From Verminephrobacter eiseniae EF01-2 (lineage in GTDB: Bacteria; Pseudomonadota; Gammaproteobacteria; Burkholderiales; Burkholderiaceae_C): a stretch of 64,000 nucleotides of DNA. The position numbers were made by a program, and so were the translations under genes. The stretch lies in contig NC_008786.1 in NCBI RefSeq assembly GCF_000015565.1, positions 5,196,501 through 5,260,500 on the forward strand, read 5' to 3'. This document shows positions 35,154 through 44,455 of this stretch, in pieces (positions within the stretch are counted from its first letter, which is position 1; every line of letters starts with the position of its first letter). The notes under the pieces were generated by a model. That model had not been told where the DNA came from. It worked only from the letters and a program-made list of their open reading frames with translations, and ran no database searches.

Positions 35154-37334
35154 TCAGAACGCCACGCACAGCGAGACATCCGCCGTGCGCGGCGCACCGA
35201 GGTAGGCGGTGGCGCTGCCGACGTGCACCGCGTGGATGCGGTCCGTCGCGTTGCGGATGCGGCCGACCACGGTGACGGCCTTGCTGACCTTCCAGCCCAG
35301 CCCGAGGTCCAGCAGCGTGTAGCCCGGCCAGCTCGCGGTGTTCTCCGCATCGGCGTAGACCTTGCTCACATGCCGCACGCCCAGGCTGGCTTCCAGGCGG
35401 GGCGTGAACGCATACGACACCCAGAGGTTCGCGACCATGGCCGGCGTGTTGGTCGGCGTGCGGCCCGCGAGCGACACGCCGCCCCGCATGAAGCGCTCGT
35501 AGCGCGCATCGACGGACGTGAGGTTGCCCTGCAGCGACCATTGCCGCGTCGGCCGCAGGCCCAGCGCCAGTTCCACGCCCCGGGACGACTGCTCGCCCAC
35601 GAGCACGGTGAGCGCGCTGTCGTTCGGGTCCTGCGTCGCGATGTTCTGGCGGCGGATGCCGTAGGCCGCGAGCGTGGCCGTGCCCTTGCCCTGCCAGAAA
35701 TCGAGCTTGGTGCCGATCTCCACCTGCCGGCCGGTGGTGAGCTCGCTGTTGTTGCGCACGTCGGCGAACGATGCGGTGGACAGCACGCCCGATGGCGGGT
35801 CGGCTGCCGTGGCGTATTGCGCATACAGGCTCGCGCCCGGCGCCACGTCCCGCACCAGCCCGATGCGACCGGTCGTGGGCTTGTAGCCGCGGTGGAAGGT
35901 GGCGGGGTTCGCCGCATCCACCGTGCGGCGGTTCACCAGGTCCAGGTCGATGCGCTCATGGCGCAGTGCCGTGACCAGGTGCAGCGAAGGCGTCAGTGCG
36001 GTGCGGTTCTCCAGATAGAACGCCGTGGTCCGCACCCTGTTGTCGCGGTCGGGACGCAAGCCCGGCACCATGCCCGTCACCTCGAAGAAGCGCTCGGTGA
36101 CGAAGGCATACGGGTCCACCGTGCTCACCGTGCCCGGAAGGCTGTTGGGAAAGCGCGTCTGCCGATTCACGCTGAAGTCCAGGCCGAAAGACCAGTCGCT
36201 CTTCGCGCTGCCGAGCCGGCCCTTGTAGAGACCCTCGATGCGGTTGCCCCACATGTCCTGGTCGTGCCGCTGCAGCAACGCGCCCGAGCGGATCACCGCA
36301 GTGTTGCCCGGGTCGTAGCGGTAGCGCTCGACGTTGCGGTAGTCGCGCAGTGCGTCGTAGGCATAGAAGGTGTTCTTCCACTGCAACGCATCGGTGGCCT
36401 GCCATTCGGTGACCGAGCGCAGCCACTGCACGCGCTGCGCATAGATCGCGTCGCTGCTGTTGAAGTTCTTGAAGCGGATGCCGGGGTCGATACGCATCGT
36501 GCCGGCCACCGGGTTGAGCGCGGGCGTGCCCCAGTAGGGCCGGGCGACGTTCTCGTCCTGGAACTCGTAGGCCAGCGTGTGCCTGAGGCCCCCGCCCAGG
36601 TCCGAGAGCAGCGAGGCCGCGAGCTGTGTGGAACGTCTGCCGGTGCCGTCGGTCCAGCCGTTGGCATCGCGGTGGTTCACGTCGATGCGCGCGTAGTGGC
36701 TGCCCGCGCCCCCATCGCCGGCCACGCGGCGGTTCAGCCCGAAAGAGGCTTCCCGCAGGTGCTGCGTGCCCAGGCGCAGCCGCGCTTCGGCGAAGTCGCT
36801 GCGTTCGGGCGTCTTGGTGATGTAGTTGATCGAGCCGCCCAGCGCGCCCGAACCGAAGAGGAAGCTCGAAGGCCCGCCGATGGCCTCGACGCGGTCGTAG
36901 ATCCAACTGTCCACCGGCCGCGCGGCAATCGAATACTGCACGTTGATGCCGTTGAACATCTGGCCGATCGAGCCGGCGCCGAAGCCGCGGTAGCTCACGC
37001 CGATGTTGCCCGGCGCGTCGTGCGCGGTCACACCGGGAATGGCGCGCAGAATCTCCTGCGTGTTCTGCGCGCCGCGCGCGTCGATGACCGAACGGTCCAC
37101 CACGGTGACCGAGGCCGGCGTCTCGCGCGGCGTGAGGCCCAGGCGGCTCGCGGTGTCGGAGGGGGTGTCGAGGTCGAGCCGGCCGTTGGGACTGGGCGCG
37201 TCGTCGGTCACTTCGACCTGCGGCAGCGACCGGGCGGCCGCACCAGCTTCTTGCGCGATCGCGAAACCGGGCGCGCAGGCGGCGCCGAACAGGGCCGCGA
37301 GCCCCAGCGTGGGGGCGGAAGGAATACGGGACAT
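35154..37334 (-). CDS. TonB-dependent siderophore-type receptor
   Basis: The 726-residue outer-membrane protein has a signal peptide (LAALFGAACAPGFAIA QEAG), a TonB box-like start (LPQVEVTDDAP) and the plug domain (ETPASVTVVDRSVIDARGAQ, NTQEILRAIPGVTAHDAPGN, RVEAIGGPSSFLFGSGALGG). The beta-barrel follows, ending in a terminal aromatic residue (ADVSLCVAF). It imports ferric siderophores or similar metal chelates with energy from TonB. It forms a unit with the PepSY gene downstream and a DUF2946 gene upstream. No Fur box can be assigned with confidence. Length is normal for the family. Confidence 0.88.
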   Translation of the reverse strand: MSRIPSAPTLGLAALFGAACAPGFAIAQEAGAAARSLPQVEVTDDAPSPNGRLDLDTPSDTASRLGLTPRETPASVTVVDRSVIDARGAQNTQEILRAIPGVTAHDAPGNIGVSYRGFGAGSIGQMFNGINVQYSIAARPVDSWIYDRVEAIGGPSSFLFGSGALGGSINYITKTPERSDFAEARLRLGTQHLREASFGLNRRVAGDGGAGSHYARIDVNHRDANGWTDGTGRRSTQLAASLLSDLGGGLRHTLAYEFQDENVARPYWGTPALNPVAGTMRIDPGIRFKNFNSSDAIYAQRVQWLRSVTEWQATDALQWKNTFYAYDALRDYRNVERYRYDPGNTAVIRSGALLQRHDQDMWGNRIEGLYKGRLGSAKSDWSFGLDFSVNRQTRFPNSLPGTVSTVDPYAFVTERFFEVTGMVPGLRPDRDNRVRTTAFYLENRTALTPSLHLVTALRHERIDLDLVNRRTVDAANPATFHRGYKPTTGRIGLVRDVAPGASLYAQYATAADPPSGVLSTASFADVRNNSELTTGRQVEIGTKLDFWQGKGTATLAAYGIRRQNIATQDPNDSALTVLVGEQSSRGVELALGLRPTRQWSLQGNLTSVDARYERFMRGGVSLAGRTPTNTPAMVANLWVSYAFTPRLEASLGVRHVSKVYADAENTASWPGYTLLDLGLGWKVSKAVTVVGRIRNATDRIHAVHVGSATAYLGAPRTADVSLCVAF

Positions 37335-37456
37335 GGAATCTCTCTGGCGGCGGCGTGCGCAAGCCCGACAGGGGGCGACAACGCTGCGCCGGCCGCAAAA
37401 CGACCGAAGACCCACCGCGTGCCGCGTGGCACGTCAGGTGGAGGAAAAGCGGGAGT

Positions 37457-37813
37457 TCAGGAGAGCGCGGGCGGCCCGCGCGCCGGCAGCGGCGAGGCCG
37501 TGGCTGCCGCGATGCGGGCAGCGGGAATCGATTGCAGCGCGCGGCCCAACGGCAGCGGCGTGGGCAGTTTCACCTGCGTGGCGGCGGGCGGCGGCGTGGA
37601 GACCACGCACAGCGGACAGTCCATGGCCGCCATGCCCATCCCGGAGGAGCCATCGTCGCCCTGCACGATGAGCTTGACGCTGCCGGAGGCGGAACACACC
37701 AGCTCCATCGCCTGCGGGTTCACGAGAGGCGAAGCCCCCGCGACCAGCAGCGAGGCCATGAACCATGCCAGCGCGAGTCGGCGCAGGAAGCACAGGGATC
37801 GAAGGACATGCAT
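37457..37813 (-). CDS. DUF2946-family small exported protein
   Basis: The 118-residue frame starts MHVLRSLCFLRRLALAWFMA, with a hydrophobic N-terminus, and contains a cysteine motif MAAMDCPLCVVSTPPPAA and an earlier MELVCSASG. That pattern resembles DUF2946 proteins, which are often located next to TonB-dependent receptors of copper or siderophores. Function is unknown; a metal-binding periplasmic role has been proposed for relatives. An overlapping reading in another frame (37434-37793) lacks these features. It lies 122 bp upstream of the receptor gene on the same strand. Confidence 0.65.
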   Translation of the reverse strand: MHVLRSLCFLRRLALAWFMASLLVAGASPLVNPQAMELVCSASGSVKLIVQGDDGSSGMGMAAMDCPLCVVSTPPPAATQVKLPTPLPLGRALQSIPAARIAAATASPLPARGPPALS

Positions 37814-37854
37814 GGCGCCAGATTATGGCGCGCGCCGATGCCCGCCCCGCCCCT

Positions 37855-38049
37855 TCATCCGTCGGACGTGACCCGTTTGAACCCGATCACGCCCGCCGGG
37901 ATGAGCGCGATGCACGGCAGCCGCATCGGCGCGGCCGAGTCGCCCGGCACCACCATGCCCACGATCGCGGTGCCGGCTGCGCCGATGCCGGTCCAGACCG
38001 CGTAGCCCGTGCCCATCGGCAGGGTGCGCATCGACAGGGTGCGCATCGA
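37855..38049 (-). pseudogene. SMR-family (SugE/EmrE-like) exporter, C-terminal stump
   Basis: The reverse strand reads [40 protein letters not shown] and [18 protein letters not shown] before a TGA (37855-37857). This is the last half of a small multidrug resistance protein, including the YAVWTGIGA helix. The N-terminal helices with the essential glutamate are missing. At the broken edge a 15-bp direct repeat (CAGGGTGCGCATCGA, 38020-38049) duplicates MRTLS, then the DNA becomes an AhpD-like fragment. Confidence 0.65.
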
Positions 38050-38216
38050 GAGCGCATGTCGATGCAGTGGGCGCAGCCGTCGATCTGCGACACCCGCAGG
38101 CAGACGAGATCGACCCGTTGCTTGGGCAGGCCGCTTTTCCGGACGGCGACGTACGCCCCGCCGAAGGCCTTGTAGACATCGGGCGCAACCTTGGCGTAGT
38201 CGATGCGATGGCCCAT
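38050..38216 (-). pseudogene. AhpD/carboxymuconolactone-decarboxylase-like N-terminal stump
   Basis: From an ATG at 38216 the reverse strand reads [40 protein letters not shown] and [13 protein letters not shown], the N-terminal half of AhpD-type peroxidase-reductase proteins with the CxxC motif CAHC. After HCIDMRS the frame runs out of phase into the SMR stump. No C-terminal half exists. Both stumps being joined suggests a single deletion that fused two formerly separate genes. Confidence 0.65.
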
Positions 38217-38224
38217 GATGCATT

Positions 38225-39460
38225 TCAGTCCTCCGACGAGAGCTCGAGCCCGCCCGTTTCGGGCAGCAGCAGCGAAGCGACGATCACCAGCAGGTAGCCA
38301 CCCGCCGCCATGTAGCCGATGGCAATGCCCAGCGGCATCGAGGTGCTCATGTAGCCGATGAGCGCCGGGCAGATCGAGCCGACGGCGCGGCCGAAGTTGT
38401 AGCAAAAGCCCTGGCCCGAACCGCGCACGCGGCTGGGAAACAGCTCGCTCAGATAGGCCCCCATGCCCGAGAAAATGCCCGAGAGAAAGAAGCCGAGCGG
38501 AAAGCCGAGCACCAGCATCATCCCGTCGGTGATCGGGATCTGCGTGTACGCAATCACCAGCAACCCGGCGCACAGCGCGAACAGCATGAAGCAGCGGCGG
38601 CGACCCAGCTTGTCCGAGAGCCACGCGCTCGTGAGGTAGCCCACGAAGGAGCCGAGGATCAGCACCAGCAGGTAGCCGCTGGTGTTGAACACCGAGAGGT
38701 TGCGCTCCATCTTCAGGTAGGTCGGCAGCCAGGTGGTCACCGCGTAGTAGCCGCCCTGCATGCCGGTGGCCAGCAGGCCCGCGAGGATCGTGGTCTTGAG
38801 CAACTGGGGCGAGAAGATCTCCAGGAAGTTGCCCTTGTCTCCCTCCTGCGCCATGCGCGCACGGGTCTGGTGATAGACCTCGGGGTCGCTGATGTTGCGG
38901 CGGATGTAGAGGATCAACAGCGCCGGCAGCACGCCGATCCAGAACAGCACGCGCCAGGCGAGCGCCGGCTCCAGCAAGGCATACACGGCCCAGAACGCGA
39001 TGGCCGAGACGCCCCAGCCCACCGCCCAACTGCTCTGCACCAGCCCCACGGCCTTGCCGCGGTGGCGCGCCTGGATCATCTCGGCAATGAGCACCGAGCC
39101 CACCGACCATTCACCACCGAAGCCCAGGCCCTGCAGCGCGCGCGTGACGAAAAGCTGCTCGGGCGACTGCGTGAAGCCGCTCAGGAAGGTGAAGAAGCTG
39201 AACCACAGCACCGTGAGCTGCAGGATGCGCACGCGGCCGTATCTGTCGGCCAGGATGCCCGCGAGCCAGCCGCCGATGGCCGAGGTGACCAGCGCGCCGG
39301 TCGCGATGTAGCCGGCCTCGGTCTTCGTCATGCCCCACACCAGGATCAGCGTGGGGATCATGAAGGTGTAGATCATGTAGTCGAACGCATCGACGCCGTA
39401 GCCGGCAAAGGCCGCGACCAGCGTCCGGCGCTCCTGGGGTTTGGTTTCCTGCAGCCACAT
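38225..39460 (-). CDS. MFS transporter (sugar acid/carboxylate type)
   Basis: The 411-residue membrane protein starts [20 protein letters not shown] after a GGAGG ribosome site and has 12 predicted helices. Loop motifs of the major facilitator superfamily are visible: [20 protein letters not shown] after helix 2 and [20 protein letters not shown] after helix 8. The sequence [20 protein letters not shown] is typical of the aromatic-acid/sialic-acid-like H+ symporters. It is 50 bp downstream of the D-glutamate-cyclase-family gene and divergent with LysR, so it likely imports the substrate of that enzyme. Complete in length. Confidence 0.87.
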   Translation of the reverse strand: MWLQETKPQERRTLVAAFAGYGVDAFDYMIYTFMIPTLILVWGMTKTEAGYIATGALVTSAIGGWLAGILADRYGRVRILQLTVLWFSFFTFLSGFTQSPEQLFVTRALQGLGFGGEWSVGSVLIAEMIQARHRGKAVGLVQSSWAVGWGVSAIAFWAVYALLEPALAWRVLFWIGVLPALLILYIRRNISDPEVYHQTRARMAQEGDKGNFLEIFSPQLLKTTILAGLLATGMQGGYYAVTTWLPTYLKMERNLSVFNTSGYLLVLILGSFVGYLTSAWLSDKLGRRRCFMLFALCAGLLVIAYTQIPITDGMMLVLGFPLGFFLSGIFSGMGAYLSELFPSRVRGSGQGFCYNFGRAVGSICPALIGYMSTSMPLGIAIGYMAAGGYLLVIVASLLLPETGGLELSSED

Positions 39461-39510
39461 GGTGGAAATCCTCCGGGTGATGAAAAAAAGTGTGGAAAAA
39501 CCGGGGGCGC

Positions 39511-40335
39511 TCAGGCGAACGGGAGGTCGCGGTTGAGCATGTCGGTGATCAGCATGTAGCCCGGCGAGTGCGTGATGCACAGCGCGGGTTTCGCGGCCAT
39601 CACCACCGCCTGCGGCGTCACGCCGCAGGCCCAGAACACGGGCAGTTCGTCGGGCGCGATACGCACCGCATCGCCGAAGTCGGGCTGAGTGATGTCGGCA
39701 ATGCCGATGAGCGCGGGGTCGCCGATGTGCACCGGCGCGCCGTGCACCTGGGGTACGCGCGCGGTGATCTGCACCGCGCGAATGGCGTCGGCCGCCTTCA
39801 TCGGGCGCATCGACACCACCATCGGCCCGTGGAAGGGGCCGGCCGGCACGGTCTGGATGTTCGTCCTGTACATGGCCACGTTCTTGCCTTCGTCCACATG
39901 GCGCAGCGGAATGCCCGCCTCGATGAGGCCGTGCTCGAACGAGAACGAGCAGCCCAGCACGAAGGCCACGAAATCGTCGCGCCACAGCGCCTTCAGGTCG
40001 TCCACCTCGCCCACCAGCACGCCATCGCGGTAGACGCGGTAGGCGGGCACGTCGGTGCGGATGTCGATGTCGCGCCCCAGCGTGGGCAGCGCCGGGTCGC
40101 CGGCCTGGCCGACCGCCAGCAGCGGGCACGGCTTCGGGTTGCTCTGGCAAAAGCGCATGAAGTCCGAGGCCAGGTCCACGGGCAGGATCACCAGGTTGCC
40201 CTGCACGTATGCCGGCGCGAGGCCGCTCGTGTGGCGGCGCCAGCGGCCGGCGCGGATGGCCTGCCGCGCCTCCCGGGTGTCTGCGAACGTTGCGTCGGGC
40301 GCCTGCATGGCACTGCCCGTATCCACCCATTCCAT
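39511..40335 (-). CDS. D-glutamate cyclase-family (UPF0317/DUF1445) protein
   Basis: The 274-residue protein starts [20 protein letters not shown] and contains the DUF1445 signature segments: [80 protein letters not shown] and [20 protein letters not shown]. The family is named for a vertebrate protein that turns D-glutamate into 5-oxo-D-proline, although that activity maps to another domain there, so the reaction is not certain here. In Bacillus relatives sit by 5-oxoprolinase genes. The upstream region contains a TCAATG hexamer tract, and some readings extend the frame through it, but the ATG at 40335 best matches homologues. Confidence 0.8.
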   Translation of the reverse strand: MEWVDTGSAMQAPDATFADTREARQAIRAGRWRRHTSGLAPAYVQGNLVILPVDLASDFMRFCQSNPKPCPLLAVGQAGDPALPTLGRDIDIRTDVPAYRVYRDGVLVGEVDDLKALWRDDFVAFVLGCSFSFEHGLIEAGIPLRHVDEGKNVAMYRTNIQTVPAGPFHGPMVVSMRPMKAADAIRAVQITARVPQVHGAPVHIGDPALIGIADITQPDFGDAVRIAPDELPVFWACGVTPQAVVMAAKPALCITHSPGYMLITDMLNRDLPFA

Positions 40336-40400
40336 TGCGTACCTCTCGATGTCATGCTTTTGTGCCGGTGCAGGACTTGCCTGCCGGCACAGCATCGATG

Positions 40401-40430
40401 TCAATGTCAATGTCAATGTCAATGTCAATG
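40401..40430. repeat. (TCAATG)5 hexamer tract
   Basis: Five perfect tandem copies of TCAATG lie in the 200-bp region between the divergent D-glutamate-cyclase-family gene (start 40335) and LysR gene (start 40536). Changes of copy number would alter promoter spacing by 6 bp for either gene. Confidence 0.85.
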
Positions 40431-40535
40431 AAGGGCGATGAAATCACGGCACGCCGGTGGCGTCGACTCAGAAATTGTTCGCGCCCTCGATAAGATTTTT
40501 TTAAGAACCGCCTTGCACCGAACACCGACGGACCG

Positions 40536-41477
40536 ATGAACACACGCTTTCTGGAGACGCTGGTCGTCCTTTCCCGCCTGAAGAGCTTTCGCGAGACGGC
40601 GCAGGTGCTGCACACCACGCAGGCGGCCGCATCGCAGCGCATCGCGGCGCTGGAAGACGAGCTAGGGGTTTTCCTTGTGGACCGCTCCCATCGCACCCTG
40701 ACCCTCACGCCCGTCGGCGAGCAGGTGGTGCGGCAGGCCGAGCGCATGCTGGCGCTGGAACGCGAGCTCAAGCGCGCGACGCAACCCGATGCGCCGCCCG
40801 CCGGGCGCGTGCGCATCGGCGTGATCGAGACCGTGGTCCACACCTGGCTCACGCCGCTGATCCACGGGCTCACGCGCCGCTTTCCGGCGGTGGACCCGGA
40901 CATCACCGTCGAGCCGGCGCGCAACCTGCGCGAGCAGTTCCGCCAGCACAAGCTCGACCTCTTGATCCAGAACGACCCGGTCGAAGAAGCAGCCGGCAAT
41001 GTGGAACTCGAAGTGACGCCGCTGTCGCGCTTTCCGATCCGCTGGATCGCGCGGCCCGATGTGTGGCGCACGCAGGACATGCTGACGCTGGAGGACCTGG
41101 AGCGCATTCCGGTGCTGACCTATGTGCGCACCTCCAGCCCGCATGCGCATGTGCGCGCGCTGTTCGCGGGCCGCGAGACGGAACCGCGCATCTGTAGTTT
41201 CCCGTCGGTGCAGTCGATCGTGCAGCTCGTCAAGGAAGGCTTCGGCGTGGCGGCGATTCCGCCGATCTTCGTGCAGCGCGAGATCGAGGCCGGCGACCTG
41301 AAGCTCTGCGAGGGGCCCGCCCTGCCTGCGCTGGTCGTGACGGTGACGCGGCCCCGGGAATCGTCGCCCGCCGTGGCGGCGATCGGCACCATCATCCGGC
41401 AGGTGGTGGGGAGCTACTGCAAGACGGCCGGCCCGCCGTGGGCCATCGACCTGCAGGCGGAGGCCGGGTCGGCCTGA
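40536..41477 (+). CDS. LysR-family transcriptional regulator
   Basis: The 313-residue protein starts MNTRFLETLVVLSRLKSFRE with the helix-turn-helix TAQVLHTTQAAASQRIAALE and an effector domain (GRVRIGVIETVVHTWLTPLI). It is divergent from the DUF1445/MFS pair and likely controls them. The intergenic region carries the hexamer tract and an AT-rich stretch (GATAAGATTTTTTTAAG near 40489-40505) that may be its promoter. The C-terminus is followed by decayed DNA containing an mmsB fragment and a MITE. Confidence 0.88.
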   Translation: MNTRFLETLVVLSRLKSFRETAQVLHTTQAAASQRIAALEDELGVFLVDRSHRTLTLTPVGEQVVRQAERMLALERELKRATQPDAPPAGRVRIGVIETVVHTWLTPLIHGLTRRFPAVDPDITVEPARNLREQFRQHKLDLLIQNDPVEEAAGNVELEVTPLSRFPIRWIARPDVWRTQDMLTLEDLERIPVLTYVRTSSPHAHVRALFAGRETEPRICSFPSVQSIVQLVKEGFGVAAIPPIFVQREIEAGDLKLCEGPALPALVVTVTRPRESSPAVAAIGTIIRQVVGSYCKTAGPPWAIDLQAEAGSA

Positions 41478-41499
41478 CCGGTCAGGCCGGACCAGATCA

Positions 41500-41905
41500 G
41501 GTCCAGCGGCCTTCCACCGGCTTTTTGCACCCGCTTCAGCACGCTGGAGAAGTCCAGCGCACCATGGCCCGCTAGTGTCGCGTCACCGATCAGATGTCGT
41601 AGGCTGCGCGCAGCCATCGGAGCGCAGCGCAAGGCGCATCGCGCAGCCCATACCGAGCGTATTGGCAAGCGATGCAACGCCGCGATGCGCTTCGATGGCC
41701 AGCGCAGACCGACAGATGATCGGTGACGCGACACTAGGCTGCGCGCCAGGCCACCGAGCGGCGTGGCGGCGCGAACGGCCGGCGCGTTCTCCTGCGCCAG
41801 TCCCGGGTCCTTGGGCATCAGGTCGGTGCCGAAGCCGCCCGCGTAGTTCTTCGAGACGGGCGACGTTTCCATCACGCCCGGCATCGGGTCGTACTTTTCG
41901 GGCGC
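41500..41905 (-). pseudogene. 3-hydroxyisobutyrate dehydrogenase (mmsB) fragment with MITE inside
   Basis: The reverse strand reads [40 protein letters not shown] and AATPLGGLAR, then passes through the MITE and resumes GHGALDFSSVLKRVQKAG. These are C-terminal segments of 3-hydroxyisobutyrate dehydrogenase (the lysine-containing YxxxFxxxLMxKDLxLA helix; here K is kept in LMPKD). The N-terminal NAD domain is missing. The MITE adds 162 bp (54 codons) without a stop or frame change, so the fragment is still open across it. A gene stump of this sort is unlikely to be active. Confidence 0.65.
41572..41737. mobile_element. MITE copy 1 (166 bp, CTAG-bounded)
   Basis: A 166-bp sequence begins CTAGTGTCGCGTCACC and ends in its exact complement. 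The terminal inverted repeats are perfect over 21 bp and continue imperfectly to 28 bp. CTAG at both ends is a likely 4-bp target duplication. It has no coding capacity of its own. A second copy of identical length with about eight differences lies at 50663-50828. Confidence 0.85.
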
Positions 41906-42089
41906 CCGGTTGCCGCAACAGATCGACGTTTTCACTCCTCATGGGTTCCGGCCCTGGTCATCGGCCGCAGGGGCCGATACCGGTCGCCGCCCCCGGCTAG
42001 AATTGCCGGTTACCAACCGGTTACCACCAGCGCGGCTGGCCCGCAGCCCCTTTGCCGACCTTGTCCCGACCTTGAACGGAGTCTCGACC

Positions 42090-43154
42090 ATGCCCCTCGT
42101 TTCGATGCGCGAACTGCTCGACCATGCTGCCAGCAACGGCTATGGCATTCCGGCCTTCAACGTCAACAACCTGGAACAGGTCCAGGCCGTGGTCGCCGCA
42201 GCCGATGAAGTCGGCGCCCCGGTGATCCTGCAAGCCAGCGCCGGTGCGCGCAAATACGCTGGCGCGTCGTTCATCAAGCATCTGATCCTGGCCGCCGCCG
42301 AAGCCTATCCGCATATTCCGCTGGTGATGCACCAGGACCATGGCGCATCGCCGCAGGTCTGCCAGGGCGCCATCGATCTGGGTTTTGGCTCGGTGATGAT
42401 GGACGGCTCGCTGCTGGAAGATGGCAAGACCCCGGCCACGTTTGAATACAACGTCGCCGTGACGCGCCAAGTGGTACAGATGGCGCACCAGGTGGGCGTC
42501 ACCGTCGAAGGCGAGCTCGGCTGCCTGGGCAACCTGGAAACCGGCGCTGCCGGCGAAGAAGACGGGGTCGGCGCCGAAGGCCGGCTCGAGCGCAGCCAGA
42601 TGCTGACCGACCCCGAGGAGGCGGCCAGCTTCGTCAAGGCCACCCAGCTCGATGCGCTGGCAATTGCCATCGGCACCAGCCACGGCGCCTACAAATTCAG
42701 CCGCATCCCCAGCGCTGACATCCTGGCCATCGACCGCGTCAAGCAAATCCACCAGCGCATCCCCAACACCCATCTGGTGATGCACGGCTCCTCGTCGGTG
42801 CCGGCGCCGCTGCTGGCCATCATCAACCAGTACGGCGGCAAGATCAAACAGACCTACGGCGTGCCGGTGGCGCAAATCCAGGAAGCCATACGGCATGGCG
42901 TGCGCAAGATCAATATCGACACCGATATCCGCCTGGCGATGACCGGCGCGGTGCGCCAATTCCTGCACGAAAACCCGGACAAATTCGATGCCCGCGAGTG
43001 GCTCAAGCCGGCCCGCGAAGCGGCCAAGGCGGTGTGCCGGCAGCGCTACATCGATTTCGGCTGCGAAGGCCAGGGCGCCAGGATCAAGGGGCACAGCCTG
43101 CAAGCGGTGGCCGCCCAGTACGCTGCGGGCACCTTGGCGCAGGTGGTGCACTGA
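42090..43154 (+). CDS. fbaA: Class II fructose-bisphosphate aldolase
   Basis: The 354-residue enzyme splits or forms fructose 1,6-bisphosphate in glycolysis and gluconeogenesis. It starts [20 protein letters not shown] and shows the class II zinc and substrate motifs: [20 protein letters not shown] near residue 80, [19 protein letters not shown] near 135, [20 protein letters not shown] near 225 and [20 protein letters not shown] near 275. The long C-terminal tail belongs to the Calvin-cycle-type subclass common in betaproteobacteria. Start at 42090 is preferred because upstream sequence is the end of the decayed mmsB region. A 7-bp hairpin follows the stop. Confidence 0.93.
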   Translation: MPLVSMRELLDHAASNGYGIPAFNVNNLEQVQAVVAAADEVGAPVILQASAGARKYAGASFIKHLILAAAEAYPHIPLVMHQDHGASPQVCQGAIDLGFGSVMMDGSLLEDGKTPATFEYNVAVTRQVVQMAHQVGVTVEGELGCLGNLETGAAGEEDGVGAEGRLERSQMLTDPEEAASFVKATQLDALAIAIGTSHGAYKFSRIPSADILAIDRVKQIHQRIPNTHLVMHGSSSVPAPLLAIINQYGGKIKQTYGVPVAQIQEAIRHGVRKINIDTDIRLAMTGAVRQFLHENPDKFDAREWLKPAREAAKAVCRQRYIDFGCEGQGARIKGHSLQAVAAQYAAGTLAQVVH

Positions 43155-43157
43155 TTT

Positions 43158-43181
43158 CCGGGCCATGGGGCCACGGCCCGG
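43158..43181 (+). terminator. Possible fbaA terminator hairpin
   Basis: CCGGGCC and GGCCCGG form a 7-bp stem three bases after the fbaA stop, with a 10-base loop. No T tract follows, so intrinsic termination is doubtful. Confidence 0.3.
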
Positions 43182-43262
43182 CGCCGGCCAGGGCGGCAAC
43201 CCCCGGGATTTCTTCAGGTAAGCTCGCGGCCAGCCATTTCACTGCCCCATCGAGGAGATCAC

Positions 43263-44393
43263 ATGCTGATTGGTGTGCCGGCGGAATCCAGCGCAGGAGA
43301 GACCCGGGTCGCTGCGACGCCCGAAACCGTCAAAAAGCTCAAGGCCCAGGGCCATACGCTGCGTATCGAATCAGGTGCCGGCACGGCGGCGAGCGTGCCC
43401 GATGCGGCTTATGCGGCGGCCGGGGCCGAACTGTCCGATGCCGCAGGCGCCTGGGGCGCGGACCTGGTGCTGAAGGTGCGCAGCCCCTCGCCGGCCGAAA
43501 CACCACGGCTGCGCGCTGGCGCCACGGTGGTGGGCATGCTCGATCCGCTCGATGCGGCGGGCCTGCAACGGCTGGCCGGCGCGGGGGTGACGGCCTATGC
43601 GCTGGAAGCGGCCCCGCGCACCACGCGGGCGCAGAGCATGGACGTGCTGTCCTCGCAGGCCAATATCGCCGGCTACAAGGCCGTGATGATTGCCGCCGAC
43701 CGTTACCAGCGCTTCTTCCCGATGCTGATGACGGCGGCCGGCACGGTCAAGGCCGCGCGCGTCGTCATCCTCGGCGTCGGCGTGGCGGGCCTGCAGGCCA
43801 TTGCCACAGCCAAGCGCCTGGGCGCCGTCATCGAGGCGTCCGACGTGCGGCCGAGCGTCAAGGAGCAGGTCGAATCGCTCGGCGGCAAGTTCATCGAGGT
43901 CTCCTACGACACCGATGAAGAAAAGCAGGCCGCCGTCGGCGCCGGCGGCTATGCCAAGCCGATGCCGGCAAGCTGGCTCGCGCGCCAGCAGGCCGAAGTC
44001 GCCAAGCGCGTCGCGCTCGCCGATGTCGTCATCGGCACCGCCCTCATTCCGGGCCGCGCCGCGCCGACGCTCATCACCGCAGACATGGTCAAGTCCATGA
44101 AGCCGGGTTCGGTGATCGTCGACATCGCCGCCGGCAAGGGCCCCGGCGGCGTGGGCGGCAACTGCCCGCTGTCGGAAGCCGACAAGACCGTGGTGCAACA
44201 CGGCGTGACCATCGTTGGCGCGACCAACCTCGCGGCGCTGGTGGCAGCCGATGCCTCGGCGCTGTATGCGCGCAATGTGCTGGACTTTCTCAAACTCATC
44301 ATCAACCGCGAAGGCGCGCTGCACATCGACCTGCAGGACGACATCGTTGCCGCCTGCCTGATGACGCACGAGGGTGCGGTCAGGCGCGCATGA
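43263..44393 (+). CDS. pntAA: NAD(P) transhydrogenase subunit alpha part 1
   Basis: The 376-residue cytoplasmic subunit holds the NAD(H)-binding domain I of proton-translocating transhydrogenase. It starts MLIGVPAESSAGETRVAATP and has SMDVLSSQANIAGYKAVMIA, the Rossmann segment RVVILGVGVAGLQAIATAKR, and VIVDIAAGKGPGGVGGNCPL. With PntAB and PntB it couples hydride transfer from NADH to NADP+ to proton movement across the inner membrane. Start at 43263 has a GAGGAG site upstream. It overlaps or abuts the next reading by few bases and is expressed as the first gene of pntAA-pntAB-pntB, the split form usual in beta- and alphaproteobacteria. Confidence 0.92.
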   Translation: MLIGVPAESSAGETRVAATPETVKKLKAQGHTLRIESGAGTAASVPDAAYAAAGAELSDAAGAWGADLVLKVRSPSPAETPRLRAGATVVGMLDPLDAAGLQRLAGAGVTAYALEAAPRTTRAQSMDVLSSQANIAGYKAVMIAADRYQRFFPMLMTAAGTVKAARVVILGVGVAGLQAIATAKRLGAVIEASDVRPSVKEQVESLGGKFIEVSYDTDEEKQAAVGAGGYAKPMPASWLARQQAEVAKRVALADVVIGTALIPGRAAPTLITADMVKSMKPGSVIVDIAAGKGPGGVGGNCPLSEADKTVVQHGVTIVGATNLAALVAADASALYARNVLDFLKLIINREGALHIDLQDDIVAACLMTHEGAVRRA

Positions 44394-44455
44394 ACCGACG
44401 CCGGCGGTTGCCCCATGCAACCTGCGCGCCAGCAACGCTCAACGAAAGACCCCCG

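Noticed and set aside
39461..40330. Long N-terminal extension of the MFS reading frame
   Set aside because: It is an out-of-frame shadow of the DUF1445 gene. The MFS start at 39460 has a clear GGAGG site.
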